Assembly: GCF_000215955.2 (NCBI RefSeq)
Contig: NZ_AFNV02000007.1
Span: forward strand, 84,770-148,769
Direction: 5' to 3'
DNA length: 64,000 bases
Origin: Salinisphaera shabanensis E1L3A
Lineage (GTDB): Bacteria; Pseudomonadota; Gammaproteobacteria; Nevskiales; Salinisphaeraceae
Shown: piece after piece, positions 9,793-18,596 of the stretch
Numbering within the stretch: position 1 is the stretch's first letter
Layout of the letters: each line of letters starts with the position of its first letter
Made by a program: the position numbers and the translations under genes
Notes under the pieces: generated by a model
Seen by the model: only the letters and a program-made list of their open reading frames with translations
Told to the model about the DNA's origin: nothing
The model's database searches: none

Positions 9793-10902
9793 TCAGGACG
9801 CATCGCTGTCCTCCGGCAAAGCAGACTCGATATAGTCTTCCGGCACATAGCTGCCGAGGTAAATCGCGATTTCGCCCGACGGTGTGGCATCGAGCACGCC
9901 GTTAACCAATTGCGCGCGATAGTTGTAGAGCGACGCGTCGAGCTTGCCGCCATCGCGCGCCATCAGTTGCAGGCGCGCATCGGTGATTACTGCTCGCTGG
10001 ATACGCACATCGCCGCCTTGAAGCATGACGTAGCTATCGCTGTTGACCACCGGTTCCGGAAAGTCGGGATTCTGGTCGCTGGTAATATCCAGATGCACGC
10101 CCGCGCTATCGATCTGCATGCGCTCGACGTTCACGCTCTGTTCGGGCGGCGGCAAGGCATGGTTGAGATCGAGCACCACGTTGTTGCCTGAAAATCCGGC
10201 GCCCTGCGATTCGATCTGCAGCAGTTTCGACAGCTGCAGATTGATCGCTTCGAGCAGGCCCTTGGCTTCCATAGGCCCGAGCTTGATCTCGTCGGGTTTG
10301 TAGACGAACAAATGACCCTGTTTCAGCTCGACCGTGCCGGCCATATAAAACGGCAGCCATACACCGGGTATTTTCGCGGCTTCGCCTTCGACAACGAGAC
10401 GGCCGTCGTCGCTGGTCGAGGCTTCGATCTTGCGCAGCTGCGAACCCGAATAGTCGGCCAGATACTGGTTGAACAACGCCGACAAGGCTTTCGGCGGCAA
10501 CGTGACCTGGCCGTGAAGGGGGTGAAAGATGAACGATGTAGGGTCGTCGAGCACGATCGGGTCACCCGCATTGCGGGGTATCAACACCGCGGACAACTGC
10601 TTGGTGTCGAATGCCACATCGCCGACCACGCGAAAGTAGACGTTCTTGATGAACAGCCCGACCGATTTGCGTCCCGAATCGCGCAGCGTCCGATCGCGGA
10701 TGATCGGGTTGAAACTCTCCGAAAAGCTGTTCTGGCCTTCGTTGTAGCTCTCGATCGAAGCCAGCTGGGCGTGTTTGTTGGATACGAGCGTGGCCGATTC
10801 GGCGGCCTCGGGCTGAGCCGCTTTCATGGCGATGACAGCGCCGGCGGTCAATACCAGAACCGCGACGATCGCGATCCCGGCCTTCTTCTTCTTCGTTGCC
10901 AT
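9793..10902 (-). CDS. Membrane-anchored protein of unknown function, first of a paralogous pair
   Basis: The 369-residue product has a short basic start, MATKKKKAG, and one hydrophobic segment at residues 8-26 that can act as a signal anchor. No lipobox or clear cleavage site is present. The remaining 340 residues are predicted periplasmic and align with the downstream gene: TLRDSG near residue 72, PRNAGDP near 108, LSALFNQYLADY near 140, LPPPEQSV near 255 and YNYRAQ near 328. Both genes lie in one two-gene operon. The repeated copies suggest a duplication followed by functional division, one anchored and one released. I recognise no catalytic motif. Confidence 0.6.
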   Translation of the reverse strand: MATKKKKAGIAIVAVLVLTAGAVIAMKAAQPEAAESATLVSNKHAQLASIESYNEGQNSFSESFNPIIRDRTLRDSGRKSVGLFIKNVYFRVVGDVAFDTKQLSAVLIPRNAGDPIVLDDPTSFIFHPLHGQVTLPPKALSALFNQYLADYSGSQLRKIEASTSDDGRLVVEGEAAKIPGVWLPFYMAGTVELKQGHLFVYKPDEIKLGPMEAKGLLEAINLQLSKLLQIESQGAGFSGNNVVLDLNHALPPPEQSVNVERMQIDSAGVHLDITSDQNPDFPEPVVNSDSYVMLQGGDVRIQRAVITDARLQLMARDGGKLDASLYNYRAQLVNGVLDATPSGEIAIYLGSYVPEDYIESALPEDSDAS

Positions 10903-10997
10903 CGACGCTTTCTCCTCGCACGTCGTTATTTCGTTGCATCGTCCCGTAAAGGCGATTAAATGACAACCGATCTTTTTAGAAACGCATGGCCGGTCAA

Positions 10998-11720
10998 TCA
11001 GCGCAGCTCGGCAAGCGTGTCGATAATATAATCGGGCTCGCTGGCGCTGACCGGTTCGCCGTGGTTATAGCCGTAGCTCACAGCAAGTGTGCGAAAACCG
11101 GCCGCCTTTCCTGCTTCGATATCGTGGCGAGAATCGCCGATCATCAGTGCGTGCGCCGGGTCGATGTCCATTTGCTGCGCGCTGTACAGCAGCGGTGCCG
11201 GGTGTGGCTTTTTCTCATTCAGACTGTCGCCGCCAAGCGTTAGCGCAAAGAAACGCTCGAGTTCGAAATGCTCGAGGATCGGACCGACGAATGCGATCGG
11301 CTTGTTGGTTACGAGCACACAGGTGACGCCGCGCGTCGCTAAGTTGCTTAGGCACTGACGCACCCCGTCATAAGGTCGGGTCCGCGCACAGGGCGCAGCC
11401 GCGTAATGTTCGAGAAAACGTGCGTGAGCGGCGTCGACTGTTTCGCGATCGACTGCCTCTTCGCTGATGGCTTGCGCATGAGCGAGTGCGCGCTCGACAA
11501 GTTTGTGGCTGCCGTTGCCGACCCAGTCGCGTACGCGCTCGATACCGGGCGCCTCCAGGCTGCGCTCGGTGAGCGTGGTGTCGATCGCGGCGGCCAGATC
11601 CGGCACCGAATCGATTAGCGTACCGTCGAGATCGAATACCACCAGCGCGATATGCTCGAGCGCGGGATGCAGTGCGTTTGCCGCAGATTCGGGGGCGGGC
11701 GTTTTCAAGCGACCGTCCAC
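10998..11720 (-). CDS. gph: Phosphoglycolate phosphatase
   Basis: This is a HAD-superfamily phosphatase, probably removing 2-phosphoglycolate formed during repair of oxidised DNA ends. The 240-residue product contains the nucleophile motif FDLDGTLIDS at about residues 29-38, the helical cap, the Thr/Asn motif LVTNKP near 140, and the acidic motif MIGDSRHDIEAGKAAG near 193-208. The ATG overlaps the end of the FAH-family gene by 16 bases, so it is the last gene of the nth/FAH/gph operon. Other HAD phosphatases share these motifs, so substrate specificity is inferred from similarity. Confidence 0.85.
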   Translation of the reverse strand: MDGRLKTPAPESAANALHPALEHIALVVFDLDGTLIDSVPDLAAAIDTTLTERSLEAPGIERVRDWVGNGSHKLVERALAHAQAISEEAVDRETVDAAHARFLEHYAAAPCARTRPYDGVRQCLSNLATRGVTCVLVTNKPIAFVGPILEHFELERFFALTLGGDSLNEKKPHPAPLLYSAQQMDIDPAHALMIGDSRHDIEAGKAAGFRTLAVSYGYNHGEPVSASEPDYIIDTLAELR

Positions 11721-12370
11721 TCGGCACCGGCGAGCCGGTCAGCGCTCAGCGACAGACGCATGCCCGGCTGCAGCGGGCCCACGCCCTCGGGTGTGCCGGT
11801 AAAGATCAGATCGCCGGGCAGCAGTTGCCAATGAGCGCTGAGCATGGCGATGAGATCGGCGACGCCGGCCAGCATATGCGCCGTATGTCCGTGCTGCCGG
11901 GTTTGGCCGTCGATCGCCAATTCGAAATGCAGATCGGCGAGATCGATATCGTCGCTCAGCGAAACGAGTGGCCCCAGCGGTGCGCTGTGATCGAAGGCCT
12001 TGGCTTTTTCCCAGGGCTCTCCGGTGTTTTTCAGGTCGGTCTGGACATCGCGCAAGGTCAGATCCAGGCCAAGCCCGATACCCGAGATATGTTCTCGAGC
12101 CGCCTCGGGCGCGATATCCCGCCCGCCTGTGCCGATTTCGACCACGAGTTCCGTTTCGTAGTGAATGGCGCCCACATCGTCAGGCAATGTGATTGCCTCG
12201 CCCGGTGCGACAAGACAGCTGACGGGTTTCATGAAGACCACCGATTCTCGTCCGCTGAGTGTGTTGCCGAGTTCTTCGATGTGCTTGGCGTAATTGCGGC
12301 CGATGCAGAATATGCGTGGCGTATGGCGGGCGGCAAAGGCATCGGCGGGGCGGTTGCGGGTATCGCTCAT
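11705..12370 (-). CDS. Fumarylacetoacetate hydrolase family protein
   Basis: The 221-residue product belongs to the FAH/YcgM family, whose members act on acylpyruvates or decarboxylate oxaloacetate. Family marks are IFCIGRNYAKHIEEL near residue 20, the metal-ligand set HYETELVVEIG near 70, GLDLTLRDVQ near 100, and the late LIFTGTPEGVGP near 190. The ATG overlaps the nth stop as ATGA, and its own stop overlaps gph, which implies translational coupling. A first ATG 66 bases upstream lies inside nth and is unlikely. The exact substrate cannot be told from sequence. Confidence 0.85.
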   Translation of the reverse strand: MSDTRNRPADAFAARHTPRIFCIGRNYAKHIEELGNTLSGRESVVFMKPVSCLVAPGEAITLPDDVGAIHYETELVVEIGTGGRDIAPEAAREHISGIGLGLDLTLRDVQTDLKNTGEPWEKAKAFDHSAPLGPLVSLSDDIDLADLHFELAIDGQTRQHGHTAHMLAGVADLIAMLSAHWQLLPGDLIFTGTPEGVGPLQPGMRLSLSADRLAGAEWTVA

Positions 12371-13014
12371 GAGGTCTGCTCGCTTAAATTCTTGTGCCGA
12401 TATTCGCATAAATCGACGATTCGGCAGTCGTCGCACAATGGCTTGCGTGCCTTGCAGACATAGCGCCCGTGCAGGATGAGCCAGTGATGCGCATCGAGAA
12501 GAAATGCTTTCGGCACCAATCGCATGAGCCGGTCTTCGACGGCACGCACCGTCTTGCCGGGCGCAATGCCGGTGCGGTTGGATACACGAAAGATATGCGT
12601 ATCCACCGCCATGGCGGGTTTGCCGAAGGCGGTGTTGAGCACGACATTGGCCGTCTTGCGGCCGACACCGGGCAGGGCGACCAGTTCTTCGCGCGTATCC
12701 GGCACTTCGCCGTCGTGTTCGTCGACCAGCGCGCGGCAGGTCTTCATGATGTTCGCCGCCTTGCTGTTGTACAGGCCGATTGTCTTGACGTAGTCCTTGA
12801 GCCCGTCTTCGCCAAGATCGAGAATCGCCTGTGGCGTATTCGCGACCGGAAACAGCTTCGCGGTGGCCTTGTTCACGCCGATATCGGTGGCCTGGGCTGA
12901 AAGGATCACGGCCACCAACAGCTCGAAGGCAGAGTTGTATTGCAATTCGGTCTGCGGGTTCGGATTGGCGTCGCGCAGACGTTCGAAAATCTCCGTGCGT
13001 TTGTCTTTGTTCAT
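12367..13014 (-). CDS. nth: Endonuclease III
   Basis: This is a DNA glycosylase and AP lyase that removes oxidised pyrimidines. The 215-residue product shows the helix-hairpin-helix LVALPGVGRKTANVVLN near residues 108-124, with the catalytic Lys, then VDTHIFRVSNR with the catalytic Asp near 138. The C-terminal [4Fe-4S] ligands follow Cys-x6-Cys-x2-Cys-x5-Cys, starting at CKARKPLC. It lies 67 bases downstream of the RnfB-like gene, matching the rnf-nth linkage common in gammaproteobacteria, and overlaps the FAH gene by ATGA. Confidence 0.96.
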   Translation of the reverse strand: MNKDKRTEIFERLRDANPNPQTELQYNSAFELLVAVILSAQATDIGVNKATAKLFPVANTPQAILDLGEDGLKDYVKTIGLYNSKAANIMKTCRALVDEHDGEVPDTREELVALPGVGRKTANVVLNTAFGKPAMAVDTHIFRVSNRTGIAPGKTVRAVEDRLMRLVPKAFLLDAHHWLILHGRYVCKARKPLCDDCRIVDLCEYRHKNLSEQTS

Positions 13015-13081
13015 AGGGTGAGGCTGTTGCGTGGCGCCTCGTTCGACGCGCCCTCTCTATCGAGATGCCGTCGTAAAAGGC

Positions 13082-13738
13082 TCATTCGCGGCCTGCGCGG
13101 CGTGCCTTCGCGCGCGCGATGGCATCGGCAATGGTCGATTTCTTTGCGTCCGACGTCGCGACTGCATCTTCGCGCGCGTCGACCGTCGCTTCGTGTCGTG
13201 TTGTGCGTCGCCGGCGGCTGGTTTGACGATTCAGACGCTTCTGGCGCGCTTCGAACAATTGGCGCGCGCGGGCGGCTCGATCCGCGTCGATATCCCGCTC
13301 TGGCGGCCAGACGGGCTGGCCGCTTTCGGCATCGGACTCGGGCATGTCGATACAATCCACCGGACACGCCGGTACACACAGTTCGCAGCCGGTACAGTCG
13401 AATTCGATCACCGTATGCATCTGCTTGGCTGCGCCGATGATCGCATCCGTCGGACACACCTGAATGCAGCGTGTGCAGCCGATGCACTCGTCCTCGCGAA
13501 TGAAGGCGACCTTGGCCACGCTGGCGTCGCCGCATTCCGGGTCAATCGGCTTGATCGATTTGCCGGTCAGCCCGGCCAGCCGTACGACGGTTTCATCGCC
13601 ACCGGGCGGGCAGCGATTGATATCGGTTTCGCCCGCGGCAATGGCTTCGGCATAAGGCCGACATCCGTCATAGCCGCAACGCCGGCACTGGGTTTGCGGC
13701 AGTAGCGCATCGATATCGTCGATGTAAGCCATGGTCAT
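13082..13738 (-). CDS. RnfB-like iron-sulfur protein, without other Rnf genes
   Basis: The 218-residue product has an N-terminal four-cysteine Fe-S domain (CRRCGYDGC and a Cys near residue 43), followed at about 85-125 by two ferredoxin motifs, [12 protein letters not shown] and [12 protein letters not shown]. The last 80 residues are basic and low in complexity, with an RRRR run. Classical RnfB begins with a membrane helix; here the first ATG leads straight into the Fe-S domain, so the protein should be soluble. No rnfA, C, D, G or E lies nearby. It may serve as an electron carrier for nth-linked or other redox enzymes rather than in the Rnf complex. The second in-frame ATG, six bases on, is equally possible. 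Confidence 0.8.
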   Translation of the reverse strand: MTMAYIDDIDALLPQTQCRRCGYDGCRPYAEAIAAGETDINRCPPGGDETVVRLAGLTGKSIKPIDPECGDASVAKVAFIREDECIGCTRCIQVCPTDAIIGAAKQMHTVIEFDCTGCELCVPACPVDCIDMPESDAESGQPVWPPERDIDADRAARARQLFEARQKRLNRQTSRRRRTTRHEATVDAREDAVATSDAKKSTIADAIARAKARRAGRE

Positions 13739-13926
13739 GTTCGCGCTACCGGAATGGTTACAAGCTTTATCCGCAGATTACGTCGATTCAAGAACCTGAA
13801 TTTCGATATTCAAAGCGTCAACCAGTGAATCTCGAAGGGTTGGCGCCAACGTCCCGAATTTTCCGATAAGCACTATGCGCAATCTGCGGACTGTGTGGGC
13901 GAACAAGGCCAAGGAAACTCGCCTTG

Positions 13927-16008
13927 CTATTTGACCTTGTCGCCAGGTTTCGCGCCCTCGTCAGGCGAAAGAATACGCGGGCTATCGCCGGCCGCCAGCA
14001 CCATACCTTCGGACAGGCCGAAGCGCATCTTGCGGGGCGCGAGGTTGGCGACCATCACCGTAAGCCGGCCTTCGAGCTGAGACGGCTCATAAGCGGACTT
14101 GATGCCGGCAAAGACCTGCTTCTTGCCGAGTGCGCCCACATCGAGCGTCAGGCGCAATAGTTTGTCGGCGCCCTCGACATGGTCGGCTGCTTCGATACGC
14201 GCCACGCGCAAATCGATTTTCGCGAAGTCGCCGATTTCAATCGTATCGCTGTCGGCGCCCGTTTCGGCCGCCTTGGGCGCGGGTTTTTCGGCTGCTTTCT
14301 TGGGTGCTTCAGGCTCGGGCTCGGCGGTGTCCTGTGGTGCTGCCTTGGCCGCGAGATCTTCCTGGCTCGCCGCAATCATCTTGTCGATGGCCGGCTGTTC
14401 CACGCGGCGCAGCAACGGCTTGAAGCGTGCGATCTCGTGGCCGGTAAGCGGCGTGTCGAGATCGGCCCACTGCAGCTCATCGACCTGCAGGAACGCTTCA
14501 GCGCGGGCGGCGGTTTCCGGCAGTACCGGCTTGAGATAAATCGTGAGCTGGGCGAACAGATTGAGCGCGGTCGTACAGATCCGCTGCAGCTCGTCTTCAC
14601 GGCCGTCTTCCTTGGCCACTTGCCAGGGTGCGCGCTCGGCGACATAGGCATTGGCCTCGTCGGCGAGCGCCATGATCTGGCGGATCGCCTGGGCAAAGCG
14701 TCGTTGCTCGTAGTGCTCGACTATCTCGTCGGCGGCCGCGGCAAAACGCTGGAACAGCTCGGGGTTGTCCAGCGTACCCGCCAATTCGCCGTCGAAGCGC
14801 TTGGTGATGAAGTTTGCGCAGCGGCTGGCGATGTTGACGTACTTGCCCACCAGGTCGGAATTGATTCGCGACCGGAAGTCGTCGAGGTTCAGATCGAGAT
14901 CCTCGACCTTGCCGGACATCTTGGCGGTGAAGTAGTAGCGCAGAAACTCGGCCGGCAGGTGTTTGAGCCAGGTGCGGGCCTTGATGAAGGTGCCGCGCGA
15001 CTTGGACATCTTCTCGCCGTTGACGGTCAGAAAACCGTGCGCATGAATCGCCGTGGGCGTGCGGTAACCCGCGCCCTTAAGCATGGCCGGCCAGAACAAG
15101 GCATGGAAATAGACGATGTCCTTGCCGATGAAGTGGTACAGCTCGGCGTCGGAGTCGGCTTTCCAGAATGTGTCGAAATCCAGCTCCTCGCCCTGGGCCT
15201 GGCGCTGCTTGCACAGGTTCAGGAAGCTGGCCATATAGCCGATTGGCGCGTCCAGCCAGACATAGAAATACTTGTCGTCGGTGCCGGGGATCTTGAAGCC
15301 GAAATAAGGCGCATCGCGCGAGATGTCCCAGTCCTTAAGGCCGGCGGTAAACCACTCATCGAGTTTGCGCGTGACCGCGTCCTGCAGATGGTCGCTGCGC
15401 GTCCAGTCGTGCAGGAATTTCTCGAAGTCGGCGAGCTGGAAGAAATAATGCTCCGAGTCGCGCTCGACCGGTGTGGCGCCAGACAGCACCGATACCGGGT
15501 TCTTGAGCTCGGTCGGCTGATAGGTCGCACCGCAGACTTCGCAGGCATCGCCGTACTGCTCGGGACTGCCGCATTTCGGGCATTCGCCGCGAATGAAGCG
15601 ATCCGGCAGAAACATCTGTTTTTCTTCGTCGAAGGCCTGCGAGATGGTGCGACGCGCGATATGGCCGGCCTTGTCCAGGCGTGTATAAATCTCGCTGGCC
15701 AGCTCGCGGTTCTCGTCCGAATGGGTCGAGTGGTAGTTGTCGAAGCCGATCAGGAAGTCGTCGAAATCCTGTTTATGCTCCGCGCCCACGTCGGCGATCA
15801 GCTGCTCGGGTTCGATACCCATGTCGCGCGCCTTGAGCATGATCGGCGTGCCGTGCGCATCGTCCGCGCAGACATAGATACAGCGGTTGCCCCGCAGCTT
15901 CTGGAAGCGCACCCAGACATCGGTCTGGATGTATTCAACCAGATGGCCCAGATGGATCGAGCCATTGGCATAGGGCAGAGCAGAAGTAACGAGAATATCG
16001 CGCGCCAT
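13927..16008 (-). CDS. metG: Methionyl-tRNA synthetase
   Basis: The enzyme charges elongator and initiator tRNA-Met. The 693-residue protein has the class I HIGH motif as HLGH near residue 20, a knuckle with CPKCG and CEVCG near 146-163 that binds zinc, KMSKS near 333, and an anticodon-binding alpha-helical domain. A linker rich in Ala, Pro, Glu and Lys at about 545-585 leads to the C-terminal EMAP/Trbp tRNA-binding domain from about 595. It is divergent from apbC across 121 bases, as in many gammaproteobacteria. Confidence 0.97.
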   Translation of the reverse strand: MARDILVTSALPYANGSIHLGHLVEYIQTDVWVRFQKLRGNRCIYVCADDAHGTPIMLKARDMGIEPEQLIADVGAEHKQDFDDFLIGFDNYHSTHSDENRELASEIYTRLDKAGHIARRTISQAFDEEKQMFLPDRFIRGECPKCGSPEQYGDACEVCGATYQPTELKNPVSVLSGATPVERDSEHYFFQLADFEKFLHDWTRSDHLQDAVTRKLDEWFTAGLKDWDISRDAPYFGFKIPGTDDKYFYVWLDAPIGYMASFLNLCKQRQAQGEELDFDTFWKADSDAELYHFIGKDIVYFHALFWPAMLKGAGYRTPTAIHAHGFLTVNGEKMSKSRGTFIKARTWLKHLPAEFLRYYFTAKMSGKVEDLDLNLDDFRSRINSDLVGKYVNIASRCANFITKRFDGELAGTLDNPELFQRFAAAADEIVEHYEQRRFAQAIRQIMALADEANAYVAERAPWQVAKEDGREDELQRICTTALNLFAQLTIYLKPVLPETAARAEAFLQVDELQWADLDTPLTGHEIARFKPLLRRVEQPAIDKMIAASQEDLAAKAAPQDTAEPEPEAPKKAAEKPAPKAAETGADSDTIEIGDFAKIDLRVARIEAADHVEGADKLLRLTLDVGALGKKQVFAGIKSAYEPSQLEGRLTVMVANLAPRKMRFGLSEGMVLAAGDSPRILSPDEGAKPGDKVK

Positions 16009-16129
16009 AACAGGCTGTCTTGTCGGCTGTCGAAAGCCGGCCAGTATGCCACAGCTGCAACGGGTGGCCGGCCTTGGCTGCTATCATCGGGGCCGTTTCA
16101 ATTTAGCGATTCAACACCGGGAACCCGCC

Positions 16130-17221
16130 ATGAGCGATGCCCTCAAGCAGACTGTCGAAACCGAGCTCGGTCGCTTCCACGAGCCTTATCTGGATACGGA
16201 TCTGATAAGCGCGCGCACCGTGCGTACGCTCGATATCAAGGGCGATCGAGTGACGCTCGAGCTCGACCTCGGCTTCCCCTGCGGTGACTATGGCCAGACG
16301 TTGGCTGAGCAGGTACGCACCATGCTGGAAGCGGTCAGCGGTATCGAGCGTGCCGATGTGACCGTCGGTTTTTCGGTGGCGGCGCGCGCGGTGCAGCCGT
16401 CGCTCAAGCGCGTGGAAGGCGTGCGCAACATCATCGCCGTGGCTTCGGCCAAGGGCGGCGTGGGCAAATCGACGGTGGCCGCCAATCTCGCGCTGGCGCT
16501 CAAGGCCGATGGTGCATCGGTCGGCCTGCTCGATGCCGATATCTATGGGCCCAGCCAGCCGCGCCTGATGGGCATCGAAGGCCGGGCCCAGGCCAAGGAC
16601 GGCAAGACGCTGCTGCCGATGCAAGCGCACGGCATGCAGACGATGTCGATCGGCTATCTCATCGAAAAGGATTCACCCGCGATTCTGCGCGGGCCGATGG
16701 TGACCTCGGCGCTGCAACAGATGCTGTTTCAGACCGCCTGGGACGACCTCGACTATCTCATCATCGACCTGCCGCCGGGCACCGGCGATATTCAGCTCAC
16801 TCTGGCGCAGAAAGTGCCGGTGTCCGGCGCAGTTGTTGTCACGACGCCACAGGATCTGGCCCTCATCGACGCGCGCAAGGGCGTGGAAATGTTCAAGAAG
16901 GTAAACGTGCCGGTCCTGGGTATCGTCGAGAATATGAGCACGCATATCTGTTCGAACTGCGGCCACGAAGAAGCGATTTTCGGCGCCCACGGCGGCCAGA
17001 CCCTGGCCGACGAATACGATGTCGGCCTGCTGGGTGAGCTGCCGCTGGACATCTCGATTCGCGAAAACGCCGATGCGGGGCATCCCAGCGTCGTTGCCGA
17101 TCCGCAAGGCAATATCGCCAGTGCTTATTTTGATATGTCGCGCCGTACCGCGGCCCGCCTGTCGCAACAGAAAAAGGACTACGCCAGCAAGTTCCCGAAT
17201 ATCAAGGTTGAAAGCACCTAG
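16130..17221 (+). CDS. apbC: Mrp/ApbC iron-sulfur cluster carrier ATPase
   Basis: This is a P-loop NTPase that carries [4Fe-4S] clusters to target proteins. The 363-residue product has an N-terminal MIP18-like domain (residues about 1-90), a deviant Walker A motif SAKGGVGKST near residue 107-116, switch residues in LDADIYGPS, LIIDLPPGTGD near 210, and the cluster-binding pair CSNC near residue 273. The ATG chosen is the first that fits the MIP18 domain; an open extension of 84 bases overlaps the divergent promoter region. In relatives dcd follows directly; here lysR, DUF1127 and a quinone oxidoreductase gene intervene. Confidence 0.95.
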   Translation: MSDALKQTVETELGRFHEPYLDTDLISARTVRTLDIKGDRVTLELDLGFPCGDYGQTLAEQVRTMLEAVSGIERADVTVGFSVAARAVQPSLKRVEGVRNIIAVASAKGGVGKSTVAANLALALKADGASVGLLDADIYGPSQPRLMGIEGRAQAKDGKTLLPMQAHGMQTMSIGYLIEKDSPAILRGPMVTSALQQMLFQTAWDDLDYLIIDLPPGTGDIQLTLAQKVPVSGAVVVTTPQDLALIDARKGVEMFKKVNVPVLGIVENMSTHICSNCGHEEAIFGAHGGQTLADEYDVGLLGELPLDISIRENADAGHPSVVADPQGNIASAYFDMSRRTAARLSQQKKDYASKFPNIKVEST

Positions 17222-17234
17222 GTCCTGCGCGTGT

Positions 17235-18145
17235 TCAGGCGCGCAGCGCGCGAAACGCGTCAATCACATGCTGTGCGAGTGCCTTGCCGGCCTCGGAACA
17301 CTGGGCACCGAACACAAGCGCGGTATGGGTTTCTGCCAGCGGCGGTAGCTCGGGATCATCGATGATCTCCAGATCCGCGGAATCGACCAGTGGGCGCGGG
17401 AATGGCGCAACCGCCAGGTCTGCCAGTACCGCCGCGCGCTGGCCGGCGCTGTGATCGCTGCTGTACGCCACCCGGTAACGTCGGCCCGCATGGTCGAGCG
17501 CGTCGACAGCGCTGGCGCGCCACGCGCAGCCGGCTCGGCGAGTGCGACCGGTAACGGTTCGCGTAGCCGTGCGCTGCCGCCACGGCGTGCGGCCCACACC
17601 AGAGGCTCGGTATGCACGATTTCGCCACGCTTGGAATCGAAATCGTGCTTGCCGGTCGTCACCAGCGTGAAATCGATTTCGTCGGCGTCCAGGCGCTGCA
17701 GCAGCAGGCGGCTGGTGCCGGTCATGACGTCGACCTGTACGGCCGGATTGGAGCGAGCGAATGCGCCCAGTACCCGCGGCAGAATCCGTCCGCCGACATC
17801 ATCCGGCGAGCCGATGCGTACCGTGCCATCGAGTACCGGCGCCAGAAAGCAGGCCACGGCCTCGGCATTGAGTTGTAGCAGCTGGCGGGCGTAGCGCAGC
17901 AGCAGTTCGCCGTGTTCGGTCAAGTGCACGCGACGCGCCTCGCGTACGAACAGACGCTTGTCGAGCATCGTCTCCAGCCCCTTGATCTGCATGCTCAAGG
18001 CCGAAGGGGTTCGAAACACGGCTTTGGCCGCACGGGTGAAACTGCCGTGCTCGGCGATAGCAACGAAACTTTTAAGCACCTCGGTATCGAGCAGCCGCTC
18101 TGTGGCGCTCGTGGTTTGGCCTGGCAGTCTCGTCATCGGATTCAA
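17235..18145 (-). CDS. LysR-type regulator, LrhA-like, interrupted by a one-base frameshift
   Basis: Residues about 20-80 form the winged helix-turn-helix (SFVAIAEHGSFTRAAKAVF), and residues 105 onward the effector-binding domain, similar in layout to LrhA/HdfR. The reading frame breaks near 17530: the first frame runs on as Arg/Ser-rich nonsense, while the other frame holds the expected C-terminus (GCAWRASAVDALDHAG, then a VAPFP segment). Adding one C to CC before GGC restores a single frame of 303 residues. It is divergent from the DUF1127 gene, a common partner of such regulators. The break may be a sequencing error, as similar breaks occur in other genes of this window, including essential ones. 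Confidence 0.75.
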
Positions 18146-18274
18146 TTAAGAAAAATTGAACGTTGAGTATAGATCTTTTCGCTGGTTTGAACAGCCGCGC
18201 GCTTTCATGCTGATTACGCCCGCCAATAGCGGCGATCAGTAAACGGCCCTTCCCGGGCTCTACGGAGAAGCGAT

Positions 18275-18589
18275 ATGCGTGACGTTTTTTCTTCAACCCG
18301 CAAGACGCCGGTTCGATCTAAGGCACCGACGCAACCGGCGATCGAGCGTATTTATATGCCGGCAATGCCGCCGCTATGGTTGTTCGCGCGGCTGGACCGG
18401 TGGCTCGAACGCCGGCGTCCGAGCCGAAGTCTGCGACAGCTACTCGAGCGCGACGATCGTATCCTTCGTGATCTGGGCTACAGCCGTGCTGAGTTGCACC
18501 AGCAGCTGCAAGCCTTGAAGCGGTCGTCAGCGACGGCGGCCTGTGTACCACCGGGTGAAAAACGGCTCGGCGATGGGCCGAGCCGTTGA
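18275..18589 (+). CDS. DUF1127 small protein
   Basis: This is a basic protein of 104 residues. Residues about 45-85 match the DUF1127 domain, with LDRWLERRR followed by LLERDDRILRDLGYSRAEL. Members of this family are small RNA-associated or stress-linked proteins in proteobacteria. GGAGA lies seven bases before the ATG. It is divergent from the LysR gene, 129 bases away. The last eleven codons coincide with an intrinsic terminator hairpin that serves the opposite strand, so the C-terminal GEKRLGDGPSR is probably dictated by that hairpin. Confidence 0.75.
   Translation: MRDVFSSTRKTPVRSKAPTQPAIERIYMPAMPPLWLFARLDRWLERRRPSRSLRQLLERDDRILRDLGYSRAELHQQLQALKRSSATAACVPPGEKRLGDGPSR
18555..18587 (-). 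terminator. Intrinsic terminator of the quinone oxidoreductase gene, overlapping the DUF1127 CDS
   Basis: Arms AACGGCTCGGC and GCCGAGCCGTT enclose a 5-base loop. On the minus strand the hairpin is followed by a TTTTTC tract, ten bases beyond the stop of the oxidoreductase gene. On the plus strand a weaker T run follows ten bases later. Confidence 0.75.
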
Positions 18590-18596
18590 CAGGTTT

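Noticed and set aside
13739..13926. Possible riboswitch upstream of the RnfB-like gene
   Set aside because: I found no ordered stems with matching loops and no terminator. It is plain intergenic sequence as far as I can see.
14179..16287. Open frame of 702 codons antisense to metG
   Set aside because: metG has all synthetase motifs. The opposing frame is a mirror of its codon pattern and resembles nothing.
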